DNA from: Adenophora triphylla var. japonica
Lineage: Eukaryota; Streptophyta; Magnoliopsida; Asterales; Campanulaceae
Assembly (NCBI GenBank): GCA_022495995.1
Contig: JAFEMH010002080.1
Span: forward strand, 1-64,000
Direction of reading: 5' to 3'
Length of the DNA stretch: 64,000 bases
Positions 32,261-43,272 of the stretch are shown piece by piece. The first letter of the stretch is position 1. Every line of letters begins with the position of its first letter. The notes beneath the pieces are model-generated. The model did no database searches. It had not been told where the DNA came from and was given only the letters and a program-made list of their open reading frames with translations. Both the position numbers and the translations under genes were made by a program.

Positions 32261-34239
32261 CCTTCTGAAATTATAAGTATCCAATCGTTTTCATTTGCAG
32301 ACACATTAATTGTTAAATGTTTTAAGTTGTCTTTTAGCATGTTGTGAGTTTGAGAGTAGACCGTGCTTAAACTCATCAAGAAGTGTTTTAACTGTAATTA
32401 TTTGTGATTTGCTTTTAAAGCTTTATCGAGCCGCAAGGTCTCTTGCTTGCTTCTTGTCTGAGCCTTGATGGCGTCCAATTTTTTTGATTTTTGTATATGC
32501 TTTAGACCGAACTATTGAAGGCTGTCTACGTTCCCCTCGGACTGAGGGGCTCAGGTCTGCGTAGTTCGACCTTCTTTTGTGAGAGAAAGGGAGACGAAAA
32601 AGGGGTAGAATGGTGCAACCCTGATTTTTGCCTAGACTGCCCTGTTTGGGGTTTTCAATCTAGCTGGGTATGTTCTTCAACACCTTTGTATTTATTTTTT
32701 TTTAATCACTCAGTCAACCAAATATGTGAGAGAAATGACTTGTAATGTACACTCATAAGGGCGTATATATTTTTTGAAAAAGTGGGAACGGGTCCCTTTT
32801 TGTATGAATGTCTTATTTGATGTAGGCACAAAAAACATGCTTTTGGGTTTGACTCTTTTGAGCGAATATGAGAACTGAAAAAGCTTGTAAAAGTGTATGG
32901 AAGCCCTTGCTGACAGAAAATCAGTGTTTAGCTCTATTTTTCCTATTTTGTAGAAAAAGAAGACTTCTCGAGACATTTGAAAACTTGATTTGTTCGCAAT
33001 GATCACATGTTTGCTTAAAACCCTTTGTTGATGTTCGAGTTATTCAACAATTAAACTTGATATGCTTGATTAATCATGAGAAGAAAGTCAACCGGTATCA
33101 AGGATCGAGTTAGATCAGGTGTGAGAAAAGACTTGTGTATATGAGAGGTCATTGATGAGACCGGGTTTGTGGATTTGTAAGTGTTTATGACCGGACCATT
33201 TCTGGTTGCCTACGTTCCCCTTAAGACAAGGAGTTCAGGTCGATGTAGTTCAGGGACCGAACCGTGTTTGGCTTCGGGGCAAGGGCAATGAATATTTGTG
33301 CGGCCTTTGACGAAAAAGCTCGGACGGAAGGTTGAATGATGAGGCAGGGGCCTTGAGGTGATTCCTTGACAAGTCGTATTTGACGGCAGTTTCAATGAAT
33401 ACATTGCTTCTTGATCGTCGTCTTTCATCGGCGGAGAAAGAATTTGAACACAGCTCAAGGGCTTATGACATGATTCTGCCTTTGCTTTAACTGCTCCATT
33501 GTTATCGACAACTTCATTCTTCGAGCTTTAATTTTTTATTTTTTTTGTCCATCTGTCAAGCTTCTGATTGGCGGTGCTGGGTCCTTGGCCTTAATTTTTT
33601 TTTGAAGCTCCTGCTTGAGCTTTTTCTTTTTTTTTGAAGCTTCTGCTTGAGCTTTTTTTTTTCTTTTTTTTTTAAGCATATGAGGGCGAAGGCAAGGCCC
33701 TGTTTGAACTTTCTTGATGCGCACGAGGGCGAAGGCAAGCCCCTAGGTTGTTGTCGACATGAGGTCAATCTTTTAATGCTGAGTGACCCTTTGTTGTCCT
33801 TTGATGTTGCCGCCGTCGTTGACTTGGTCAAGGTGATGGTGGGGACATGTTTTGAAAAGTGTATGGCTTGATGGAGGCCTTTGTGTGGGGTATGGTAAGG
33901 TGTATGGGGAGCTATCGATTGATTTTCTCACACCAATTAATCAAAGCATTAATCATTTGTGGAATTACTTGTTGAGCAATGCAAGTGATCACATAGAACA
34001 AAACCATTTCATTAAATGTAATGTGGGGTGCAAAATAATGTCTCAAATCTAGCAAGAAAAGAAAGAAAACTCACGTAATTAAAGACTTAGTTACAATGTC
34101 CGGGGAGGACTTGATTGGATATTAAAAGTACTAGAACCTACGAGGTTTGACTGTATTTTTTTGTGTGTGTTTTTTTTCTAGAGTGTAGAGGGGGGAGAAG
34201 AAGACTCGATATTCTTTAGGCGAAGTATCGACGGAGAAT
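32261..34239. other. Post-pol spacer and unrecognised sequence of B, pol missing
   Basis: 32345-32670 repeats A's post-pol modules in order. A second copy of the GACCG-AAC..GCCTACGTTCCC module is at about 33185-33235. 33540-33680 is poly-T with AGCTTCTGCTTGAGCTTTTT direct repeats. 33860-34170 is AT-rich. I see no protease, RT, RNase H or integrase motif on either strand, where 4-5 kb of pol would be expected. Confidence 0.5.
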
Positions 34240-35164
34240 TCTCCGATTTGCGTCTCTGTAGGCTCTTCAGCAGTCCCCAAATTCACTTTGGTTAGAACCT
34301 TCTCAGCAGCTTGGGCCCGATTTTCCTCTCGTTTGACAACATGCTTAAAGATTTGTTTAATGTATTGTTCATTTAATGTGTCTGCATCTTTATCAAGTGA
34401 ATCATTATTAACTGTTTTGATTATTTACTTTATCATTAGTTAAAGTGGCAATGAGGGGATACTTAGATAGGTCGAATTTATTATTCAGAGCATAAGGAAA
34501 CATAGTTTTTGCTACAAACGCATAATCTTTAGGCGTAAGGCCGTCAGACGACTCGAGAGACTCAAACTTAAACACGACAGACTCTGGAATTTATTTTTTT
34601 CGAAGCAAGACTCTAGGAAACGAGGGGTTAGTCCAAGCTTCTCGACCTATTTCTTCTTGCTGGCTGTGGGTCCGCGTTTGTGAAAGTTATGCCATTTTTT
34701 ATGCTGCCACTTGGTCGGCCTGTCTCGAACTGCCTTATCTCCGGGGAGCGTTCAATCCACCCATTGGTGTGTCCCGATGCTGGAAAGGATTGTTGGGAAA
34801 TAACCATTCTTGGGTTTTCTTTCATGAATTTCTCAACGTGGAAGCCCCAGGTTCTGCCTTCACGTCCCTGATCATCACGGGAATTTGCCGAGGACTTATC
34901 CACCATGCTGACCCCGTCATTTCTAGGGAAATGTTTTCCGACTGTGTTGGGACCTCGGGGGCATTCCCACTTTCCCTCTTCGATTAAGCCTTGGACCACT
35001 TTCTTCAACACGAAGCAATGGTCGGTTGTGTGACCGGGGTAGTTGTGAAAAGCACACCATTTGCTCATGTCCATATTAGGTTTGAGAGTCTTTGGCTGGA
35101 AATTTTCGAGAGGTTTGAGGATGTTCTGCTTCACCAACGTCTCAAACACTTGGCTTAGAGGCAT
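34240..35164 (-). pseudogene. B gag C-terminal part with C-F-H-G-H-C box
   Basis: The 178-residue frame 35164-34628 starts MPLSQVFETLVKQNILKPLENFQPK and has CAFHNYPGHTTDHCFVLKKVVQGLIEEGKWECPRGPN, the Tat gag box, matching A's CRFHKYHGHNTNDC at the same place. 34240-34620 aligns with A's linker at 18800-19170. The frame is broken from the upstream gag pieces. Confidence 0.7.
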
Positions 35165-35199
35165 TCCGAGGTTGTCAAAGTGAATGAAAGGTTGCTTCC

Positions 35200-35475
35200 C
35201 AGAAGAGTTGTTGCTTCATTGGGCTGTGTTCCCCTTGTTCACCTCATTGTTCCGGGGGAACGAATTTCCGTCTGTATTGGGGCCGCAGGGGCGCTCTAAC
35301 TTTCCTTCTTCAATCAATCCTTGAATTTCTTTTCCAAAACTGTGCAGTTGTCGGTTGCATGCCCGTGGTATTTGTGAAAAGCACAATGCTTGGTTACATC
35401 CCAGTTGGCGTTGGGGAATTTGGGCTGGTAATTTTTCATAGGTTCGAGGAGACCTTGCTTACCTCGCTCAAGGGC
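35200..35475 (-). pseudogene. Second, duplicated C-F-H box segment in B gag
   Basis: Minus-strand sequence repeats the same gag segment in a decayed form: the MPLSEV start at about 35475, then a KHCAFHKYHGHATDNC-like stretch (frameshifted), and a REG..CGP-like end near 35285. The order is therefore two boxes in tandem, where A has one. Frameshifts make it non-coding now. Confidence 0.5.
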
Positions 35476-36607
35476 ATCCAAAAATTATCATAGTGTTTTC
35501 GTTGTCTTGGGGGACCACTGTTTCTCTGTAGTGCTCCATTCTGAATATAATGGACTGCTCCGACAACCTCCCTCCCTTTGCTTGGGGCAGATATTGGATT
35601 GGACGGGACTTCGTGGTAGCGGTAGGAAGAAGCGGGAGTTGCTGCTGTTTTCTGGAGGCTCAAGGTCTTTTCGAACTTGGTCCCGGCGTTGACCATGGCA
35701 GGGAGGTCGGGATAAAAGTGAGGGATGACTGATACTTTGAAGATTCTCATTTGCTCATCCTCAGGCCGTGACTCCATGATTTCAAAAAGCTTCCGGCTCT
35801 GTTCCATGTAGAATTCTCCCATAGTTTCGTCTGCCTTCTGTTCTTTCAACATAACCACATGCGGGTCGATAGAAACCTCTAAACTGCTGGAACCTGTAAC
35901 CAAAGGTTCACTGACGGAGGGAACCATGATAGGGGTTGGGCAAACAGGCTTTGAGGGATTTGAGGCCATGAAGCAGCTGGAGCCAATGCAGGTTGTCCGA
36001 AGTAATGGGCCAGAAAAGTCATGGGGGCGAAACATGGTGAATGGGCATATTGATAGAAAGATGTGAACATGGGAGGATTTTGAAGGATATTGGGTTCTGT
36101 TTGAGATGGTCCAGCGCTGCGCTGGTGATATTGAGCTTGCGGCGCAGGGCCGGGAAATTGACTGTGCTACGGTTGACAGATCGGAGCCGCTTGACTGAGG
36201 CCCGAGTGAAGCTCTGAGCGGGAGCTATTTTGCATTGACGGATTTTTGTAGCTTTGTGAAGGAGGGACCTGCTGATAGGTTTGGGAAACCGGGGGAACAT
36301 ACATTTCTTCGTCTTCTATGAGGACAAAGGTTTTATCGGGTTGGGGAACTGCAACAGCTCCACGATGGCGCATGGCATATTCGATCCAAGCCTGCTGCTC
36401 TTCTTGGCGTTTCTCGAGAGTCTTGAAAGCTTGCCAAACCTCTTCCATTGTTTGGAAGTTTCCCGGGGGCGGGGTTCCGTTTCCCTCACTGTTATCTGTT
36501 GATCCTGCCATGGGGGAGTAGCGGACTGTTCGGACCGCTGAACTGGGAGGGCTGTCGGACCTTGTAACTTCGATACTGAAAGGCGGCTTCCGGGTACTCT
36601 CAACCAC
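35436..36607 (-). pseudogene. B gag N-terminal part, capsid domain deleted
   Basis: Frames 36607-36167 (MVESTRKPPFS...TMEEVWQAFKTLEKRQEEQQAWIEYAMRHRGAVAVPQPD) and 36035-35436 (FYMEQSRKLFEIMESRPEDEQMRIFKVSVIPHFYPDLPAMVNAGTKFEKTLSL...) match the two ends of A's gag. The middle capsid block (around the RWFL..KPEA..TWDQIKEAF part of A) is missing, replaced by a short Pro/Ser stretch. Frameshifts separate the parts. Confidence 0.65.
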
Positions 36608-37650
36608 TATCGGTTCGCTGGAGAGGGTGAAGGGTAAGATTTAGACTTTAGGAAGGCCTTTTTTGGATAAGGGGGAAAGCTCATGCGACATGTAGTTTCC
36701 CTTTTTTTGTATTTATTTGTTGTTTTAATTTACTTAAAACGTGTTTTCTCAGAATCCTAGGTAGGTTGGAAAAGATTGCTCTTCTTTTTCGCAACTATGC
36801 TAGATCCTGGGTCAGTGAAACCATCAGTGCGGCTATAAGCCCCTCGTTTTGCACCTGTATTTCGACATCCCGGGGTGGACAGCCCTGGGCGAGGGTCCTA
36901 TAGGGCAAGCGGTTTCCACCGGCCTAAAAGAAAAATCGAACCTAAGGACCGAGCCTGTCATGTTCGTTTTAATGCGTCGACCAAGTGAATAGTGAACCGA
37001 GCAGGCACCTGAGTCCAGATCGAGTCGAGAGTTCGGCATGACCTCTCTTTACCTTACTTGAGCAAGGGATCTGTGATGTTAGGTGTTGGCTGGGTCATAT
37101 TGTCATGGCTGACGTATTAAAGGTTTGACGACATGGTGTCATGTGGGCATGGATGTATATTTAGGACGGAGCATTGTCTGGGTGTAGCTTTGGAAATCAA
37201 GATCGGGTCAAGATTTTAGCATTTAGCATGACCTTTCATCGCTTTGCTTGCTCAAGGGATCTTGAGTTCCGAGCTTCGACTCAGAAAATGGCCGGCATGG
37301 GATATGTATCCAGGCTTTATGACACGGACTGGGTAAAAACCAACCGAGTCTGGATAGAGTGTGACGCAAGCGTGCAGGGTTGACACTGACTAGGATGGGA
37401 TTTGGAATGATTCCGTGCACATCAGAAAGGCGTCAGGAAGACCAATCGAACTGCAACTGAGACCACTCCGGGTTGAGGGTTGTAGTGTGCAGTGTACAGG
37501 ATAAGAGTGCGCGTAGTGTGCGGTCACTAAAATTCTTTTTCTGAGTAAAACATAAATTTTTGCAGAATTTTTAAATGTATGTACACAGATGTATTACGAT
37601 GCATTTTGTATTTTTATTTTTTTTGGAAAATATAAGTAAAGCACATGCAC
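36608..37650 (-). other. B leader, without primer-binding site
   Basis: Similar in order to A's leader: block 36795-36910 (CACCTGTATTTCGACATCCC, GGTGGACAGCC, GAGGGTCCTATAGGG) and 37440-37525 (GTGTACAGGATAA, GCGCGTAGTGTGCGGTC). It stops matching A at about 37650, and no PBS-like sequence is found before LTR-like sequence begins. Confidence 0.55.
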
Positions 37651-38951
37651 ACACACACACACAACAGTTAAAGAAGGGGTAAAATGAAAGTTTGACCCTC
37701 ATCATTGTTTTAAAAACTGTTGTTGTGTGATGAGATTTTGAGTTTGGAGGTCAGGTTACGCCTCGGGAAGAGAATAGCAGAGCTCACCCGAGTCGCCTCG
37801 TATAAACGAGTCTTTCGATACCCCTCTTTCTTTAAAAGATGTTTGTGTGTATGTGCTTTTAAAAATGCATGATGAGTATGATGTCTACATTGTATGCTAT
37901 GTATTGAAATAAATTGAAATAGTTTGGGAAGAAAGCCTTACCAATGTTGGTTCTTGTCTGTCTTCCGCTTGGGAATAGTGTTTGAGTGTGAATAGTGCTC
38001 CGAGATGGACCGAAATTGCTTCGGGGATGTATCGGTGTCTGCGGACAAAGCTTTGGCGTGCCTCGAGAGTGCTGGGTGTATCTTCGGAGAGAGGTTCGGC
38101 GTGCCTTAGGAGTGTTGAATGTACTCAGGCAGAGGTTCGGCGTGCCTCGGGAGTGTCGGTTGTACTCGGGCAGAGGTTTGGCGTGCCTCGGGAGTGTTGG
38201 TTGTACTCGGGCAAAGGTTCGGCGTGCATTGGGATCGTCGGTTGTGCTCGAGCAGAGGTTCGGCGTGCGTCGGGATCGTCGGTTGTGCTAGGGCAGAGGT
38301 TCGGCGTGCTTCGGGATGGACCGGGATTGTCCGGCTTGCTTCGGGATGGACCGGGATTGTCCGGCAGGGCTTCAGGATGGACCGGAATGCCTCGAGATGG
38401 ACCGGCAAGGCTTCGGGATGCCTCGTGAGTGCCTCGGGGCAGTTCAGGAGCATCTCGGGAGCGCTCGGCAGGTCTTCGGAGCACCTCGAGGGGGCTCGGA
38501 AGGCCCCGAAGGGAACCGAAAGGGACCGGGAGTGCCTCGAGAGGACTTAGAGGGGAGCCTGAAGGCTGGGGGGAGAAGAGAGAAGGGAGGAGTAAAGAAA
38601 ATGAGAGCGGGAGCCCTCTATTTATAGGGGTATAAAATATTCAAAATGGTACGCACGGACCATTCTGGGAAAACCAAATTTTTGGTTTTTCAGGATTTAC
38701 GGGAATCTCGTGGATTTTAAGAAGATTTTGTAATTATGATGTCTAGGTGCAAAATGGTCCATACGGACCATAATGCAGGCTAACTATTTTATTATTTTTG
38801 TAATGGCAAGCTAGTTCTCGTCGAGAGCTTTCCAACCATATATGGCACGTCTCAATCGGAGTTCGTTTAAAGGAGTTATGACCTCCGAAAGTTCGCCCTT
38901 GATTTTTTCCGTATGCTTGGATGGAGAGCAGTCCGGATTGGGGTACTTACA
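37651..38951 (-). repeat. Right LTR of composite B (5' LTR, inner edge deleted)
   Basis: Ends GGATTGGGGTACTTACA at 38951, next to MULE sequence. TATA box at 38618-38628 (CTATTTATAGG). 37740-37830 resembles A's LTR at 23641-23720 (TTTGGAGGTCAGGTTACGCC versus TTCGGAGGTTAAGTTACCCC), which shows that about 130 bp of LTR edge and the PBS have been lost. It is not a copy of the left LTR. Confidence 0.6.
38092..38560. repeat. 41-bp tandem repeat in right LTR of B
   Basis: About six units reading GGTTCGGCGTGCCTCGGGAG then TGTTGGTTGTACTCGGGCAGA, followed by a second short repeat (CTTCGGGATGGACCGGGATT). Located directly downstream of the TATA box in transcript direction. Several open frames across it on both strands are repeat artefacts. 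Confidence 0.8.
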
Positions 38952-40130
38952 CCAATGTGTGCAATAATACCTCCAATCTTGACATCTAAATCCTTTTTAA
39001 TAAGAGGAACTACTTTCCGACCAATAAACTTCGCATCTAGGTTGGGTGATCTTGGCTTTCCCAAGAATATAAGCAACAATGAGGACCCTTATACTTGGTC
39101 ACTTCCCAATAGCCAAACTTCTTCCAACTCTAACAGATATAAAAATTGTATGGAAACTTTTTCAGTAGACATTTTATTTCCCATGTATGAGTTGTGCTAT
39201 TTCTTACCCTGAACCGACAATTTGATTTAATGTGGTACCTCTTTATTTAAAATTGCGCCTTGTTCTTGTTAGAAAAACGTATCCCTTTAACAATTTCATC
39301 TTTCTTTAGATCTCAAACTGGAAAATGGGTTGATTATGGGAATCAATAAAGCATTCTTTTTGTCGAGCAATATCACCAATATCACTGTAAATATGATATT
39401 CTGATCTCTCATACCTTAGATTTTTTGGCGCTTCGTAATGAACCAAATGTGTTTCCACGTCATCATCAATCGGATGTGTTTCCACGTCATCATCAATCGG
39501 ACCATCATCACCCTCTCCCAAATCTACATCAGAATCACTACTACACTCTTGATATTCATCATCAACATCGTATAGCATTGCATCTACATCCGTGTCTTCT
39601 TCTTCTTCTTCTTCATAATCCACATCATCTTCCGAATTATCATCACCAACTGGATCATTTGGGCATGCCCTGTTACCATAATTTGATGTTTGAGTTTATA
39701 CAATTGTTTGTGTACTTGGACCAATCCCTGCATCACAGTTTCAACTTGGTAAATTCCCATAAAAGGTCTTTGTAATACGTGTTTCAAACTCTTTATAACG
39801 TCGATTTTCAATCAATTTTATGATCATATACAACTGCAAATTACTCATCCCCCAAATTTAGCAGAAACATCGAACATTATATCAATACCCGCATCACCTT
39901 CGATACGAAAAGGAAAGTACTCACCAATCCCCTTATCAAAGGAATGTGAACGTCTACAAATAACTTCCAACTCATATTGTGTCCGATCTACGCCCATCAT
40001 TTTATATAAACAATCAATCAATTGATTGTATTTTCATCTACAATGAGTCATAATTGCACATTTCGGCCCTTTCTGAAAATGAGGACTATCAAATGATTGT
40101 TTATCATCACCTCCACAATAACACATGAAA
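38952..40130 (-). pseudogene. MULE (Mutator-like) transposase, N-terminal fragment
   Basis: Minus strand from an ATG at about 40130. It opens MNGVSLIFMCYCGGDDKQSF, then NQLIDCLYKMMGVDRTQYELEV and FRIEGDAGIDIMFDVSAK, the N-terminal part seen in plant MULE transposases. An acidic linker follows (39306-39623, with DYEEEEEED and two copies of PIDDDVETH). Next is a short decayed segment, then LDAKFIGRKVVPLIKKDLDVKIGGIIAHI, the block before the catalytic domain. It is cut there by the LTR at 38951; the catalytic DDE half is not found to the left of B. Several stops show decay. Confidence 0.55.
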
Positions 40131-40578
40131 ATGAGTGAAACCCCGTTCATCTTTAACCTTATATTACCAAATCAAATTGTTAAAACCTTCAAAACCCTAA
40201 TTTTAACATTTATATATATAATGTATTAAAACACAATAAAAAACATAAATTTATATATCTAAACATAAGTAAAAACAATGATTAAGATAATGTTAATTTA
40301 CCTTGATTCTTAGTTTTCACCAATTATGAAATTAAAAGATATGAAAATTTAGATTTTTTCTTCAACTATTTTATGTTTATGGTTGTTTGAATATGGAACA
40401 AATGAATCCACAATCTGAAATCTTATTTGAACCCGCTTAAACTCACTACACAATGTATCGAATTCTTCTCCACTTTAAATCGCTACACAAAGTAGCGAGT
40501 TTCTCTAAAATCGCTACACTGTGTAGCGAATTTACTAATCCATAATTAGGTTATTTTAGGTCATTTGTATTTAACAAC
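40131..40578. other. AT-rich flank with TCGCTAC/GTAGCGA hairpins
   Basis: No gene. Between 40440 and 40550 there are three dyads with arms like TCGCTACAC and GTGTAGCGA (one nearly perfect at 40522-40540). A fourth lies on the far side of element D at 49671-49700, so with D removed the four form one cluster upstream of the MULE fragment. Confidence 0.5.
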
Positions 40579-40583
40579 GTTTA
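40579..40583. repeat. Target-site duplication GTTTA, left of element D
   Basis: Identical to 49657-49661 on the other side of element D. Confidence 0.9.
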
Positions 40584-40964
40584 TGAAATTGTCTATGGCT
40601 TAGCAAAGTGAGGCGAAACTCACAAAGTGTTGTCAATAGTATTGATAATACTAATAACAATACAATTGACACCAATTCGAAAAAACAACAAATCAATAGT
40701 AATAAATATAAATTGCAGCGGAAGTAAATAACAATACACAAGAATATAATTTTTATCAAGTTATATAAATATATAACTTGATGGGTGCCAGGAGGGCAAG
40801 ACCTTTCTATATATAATATGAATTCAATACAAGGTCAAAGAAGTTCCCTTAATGATCAATGATCATTAACTCAAGGAACAATAAATGAAGAATTCTCTCT
40901 GAATATAAACACACAAAACCTCATGAAAATATAAAAATCTATATGAAAATTTCGAGTGTCGGAC

Positions 40965-41000
40965 AGAGTGTTGCCAACACTGAATGGCAACACTTGAAGA
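40965..41000. repeat. Dyad repeat (AGTGTTGCC family) in D 3' LTR, site 1
   Basis: Plus strand: GAGTGTTGCCAACACT, GAAT, GGCAACACTTGAAG. A short form with two overlapping dyads. Confidence 0.75.
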
Positions 41001-41068
41001 GCAGAATTCTTTTCTTGTGCAGATTTGCGTTTTCTGAATTGGGTGATCTTCAATGAACATCCACTGCA

Positions 41069-41079
41069 CTATTTATAGG
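41069..41079 (-). promoter_or_regulatory. TATA box of element D 3' LTR
   Basis: CTATTTATAGG on plus; the matching box in the 5' LTR is 49171-49181. Confidence 0.6.
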
Positions 41080-41448
41080 CCACAAAGTCTTGGAGCCTAC
41101 TCAAAATGATCAGCAACAGCCTTGAAGTTTGTTTCCTCCATTTTAGCCTTCTCGCCTCAAATGTAGGAGACTTAGTCTTCTCTTGCTTCTCTTGCTTGTA
41201 CCTCTCAGCTGTAGATGCCTTGTACTCTAACTTGTTCTCCCCCTGAATAGCTGAATAATATCTCTTTTTGCTTGGTCATTAATTAAACAAATAAACACAT
41301 GTTTATTTGTTAATTTTCTCCTCTTCTTCGAACATCACGCGTGGACAGTTTCTGAGGACCTATTTAAGCTCATTTTAAGCAGACTAACTACTGTTATTTA
41401 AACATTATTTTCCACATTTTTATTTGTGAAAAATACAGTAACTATTTC

Positions 41449-41539
41449 AGTGTTGCCAAATCCAAATGGCAACACTTGTGACAACACCAGTGGCAACACT
41501 GGTTTGCAACACTTGGGACAACATTCATGGCAACACATG
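41449..41539. repeat. Dyad repeat cluster in D 3' LTR, site 2
   Basis: Five to six arms in 90 bp (AGTGTTGCCA, GGCAACACTTG, GGCAACACTGG, GCAACACTTGG, GGCAACACATG) directly before the LTR's inner end. Confidence 0.8.
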
Positions 41540-41554
41540 ATCTTAACATTAACA

Positions 41555-41567
41555 ATCTCCCCCTTAG
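41555..41567 (-). other. Element D polypurine tract
   Basis: The minus strand reads CTAAGGGGGAGAT immediately before the 3' LTR start TGTTAATG. Confidence 0.85.
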
Positions 41568-41997
41568 TTACTGATTTCTTCACAAAATACCAATGTGATG
41601 ATCTTTACAAAACAGTTAGTCAAACTTAACAAAAATACAAAACTGCCACGTGATTAATAGTGATAACATAAACCTTCAGGCAATGTTAACATATTTTTCA
41701 ATCAAAGTATCACACTTCAAATAGTGGAAACATCAATCTTCAGGCAAATGAAGTCACGTAATTTCAAATTATCTCCCCCTAAATCACGAAATTAATAACT
41801 AACGAAAATAATTATTAAAATCTTAAAACAACCATCCAACTAAAAAACCATCCACCAAAGTTTGAAGAAAATTCCAGTCGAAACAAAGAAAAAAAAAACA
41901 GAATTTAAAATTGTTTAAGCATAACAAACCAAATAAAAACAAATAAAATTGTTTTTGTTACCAAACCACCAAAATCAAGAACCATGCGAACCAACCA
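41568..41997 (-). other. Element D spacer between extra ORF and PPT
   Basis: AT-rich, with a short repeat of AACCTTCAGGCAA/AATCTTCAGGCAAATG (41671 and 41735). No gene. Element F has a spacer of similar length in the same place. Confidence 0.5.
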
Positions 41998-42242
41998 TCA
42001 ACCTTCTGCATTTCCAGCTCCTTCACCTCCCTCAGCTGTACCACTTAGTCCAGCTCCATCTCCATCCGCTCCATCATCACGCCTTGTCCTTGATTGATCT
42101 TCCCCTATTTTGAAAGAAATCATATCCACCATTTTCATCATATCAGTACGCATGTCCAGCCATCCCTGTATCACCGAGTCTATATGCTTCACCTGACTAT
42201 TGAAAAAATTAAGAACCATGGAAGCATCAATCATCACTGGTG

Positions 42243-42297
42243 CAGTGTTGCCTGAAGTGTTGCCAATTTCAGGGGCGACACTTGGGGCGACACTTGA
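42243..42297. repeat. Dyad repeat in D extra ORF, site 3
   Basis: Minus strand: AAGTGTCGCCCCAAGTGTCG, CCCCTGAAAT, TGGCAACACTTCAGGCAACA. Translated SSVAPSVAPEIGNTSGNTAP. The right arm is read G-N-T, where the consensus TGA is TCA. Confidence 0.8.
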
Positions 42298-43219
42298 AGC
42301 AGAGGCAGCCAACGGAGGAGCATCTGTAACCAAAACCCATGGCAAATCTCTGTACTTATCACCTTCTGTAAAGTGTTTGCTAATTCTGTAATAAACAGTC
42401 TTCTCAGAGATATTATCGGCATTCCAAGACTTGAGGTTTTGGAACAAGAAAACATTGTAAATAAGGGAAGGAAAAATGAAGGAGGAGGTTTTTCTTTTCT
42501 TAGCCCATGCAGCTAGGTGAAAAAACACTAATCTCCCAAAGTTGACTCTTTGTTTCTTGCCTAGTTTGTACAACAAAGTAGCTTGCTCGAATGTCACTGT
42601 GTTTTCATTGGCCGTAGGTAGCCAATTTGTTATACAAATTTTGTGAAGCACACTAAACAAAGAAGTAAGATGGGTAGATTTAAAGTGTTTACTCCAAACA
42701 GTGACTCTCCCTCCAGTCAAAAAGTTAGCTAGATTATTCGGTTCAATGTCCAAGCACTCATCTTCAACATTAGGAAGGCCGAAAGTTTTGTTGATGATAG
42801 AAGGGTTAAAGTCATATATTTTGCCCCTAACAAAGATCTTTCCATAATGAGGGGTGTTTCTATCATCAATGTCCTCCCTAAGATGAGCGAAAAAATTTCT
42901 AACCACACTTTCGACACAAACGGACACTTTCACAACCGTAGGTAAAATGTTTCTATCCTCCAAAAATTGGTACACTCCTAACTCCTTGAACTAAGTCACA
43001 TACATGTTCCTTTCATTCAGAATCTTTTTCTCAGAATCTTGAACCCACTTATCTAAGTTGGATTCACTATAAAATTCCTCGGAAAGAAATGGGCGTTCAT
43101 AATATCCAAAAGACTCATATTCAGATTTTGAATCTTGAGAGGGAGTAGGAGTGGTTACCTCTGGCCAGTAAATAGGAGAGTATGAAGGGGAACTTGACTG
43201 GGCTTTGGTCTTGGCAGCA

Positions 43220-43272
43220 GGTGTTGCTTCAGGTGTTGCCATTGGATTGGCAACACTTGGGGCGACACTGGA
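43220..43272. repeat. Dyad repeat in D extra ORF, site 4
   Basis: Minus strand arms AGTGTCGCCCCAAGTGTTGC and TGGCAACACCTGAAGCAACA with a 6-base loop. Translated SSVAPSVANPMATPEATPAA; the right arm is read A-T. Confidence 0.85.

Larger units (their letters stand above)
27653..38951 (-). mobile_element. Element B: composite, pol-less Tat-like element
   Basis: Reads on the minus strand like A: right LTR (to 38951), leader, gag, then post-pol spacer, antisense gene, tandem repeats and a left LTR. There is no protease-RT-integrase block. The region near 32700 is still the post-pol spacer, and gag resumes near 34240 with only about 1.5 kb between. The two LTRs are not copies of each other, no matching target duplication is seen (GCGTT left, CCAAT right), and the PBS is missing. 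It is therefore best read as two Tat elements fused by deletion or recombination. Confidence 0.6.
40584..41554 (-). repeat. Element D 3' LTR
   Basis: TGAAATTGTC...CATTAACA, 971 bp, matching 48685-49656. TATA box at 41069-41079 (CTATTTATAGG). Contains the palindromic CAAGTTATATAAATATATAACTTG block (40758-40781) and dyad repeats at 40965-41000 and 41449-41539. Confidence 0.95.

Noticed and set aside
37982..38635. Several 100-150-codon ORFs on both strands
   Set aside because: They arise from the GC-rich 41-bp LTR repeat, which is open in several frames by composition.
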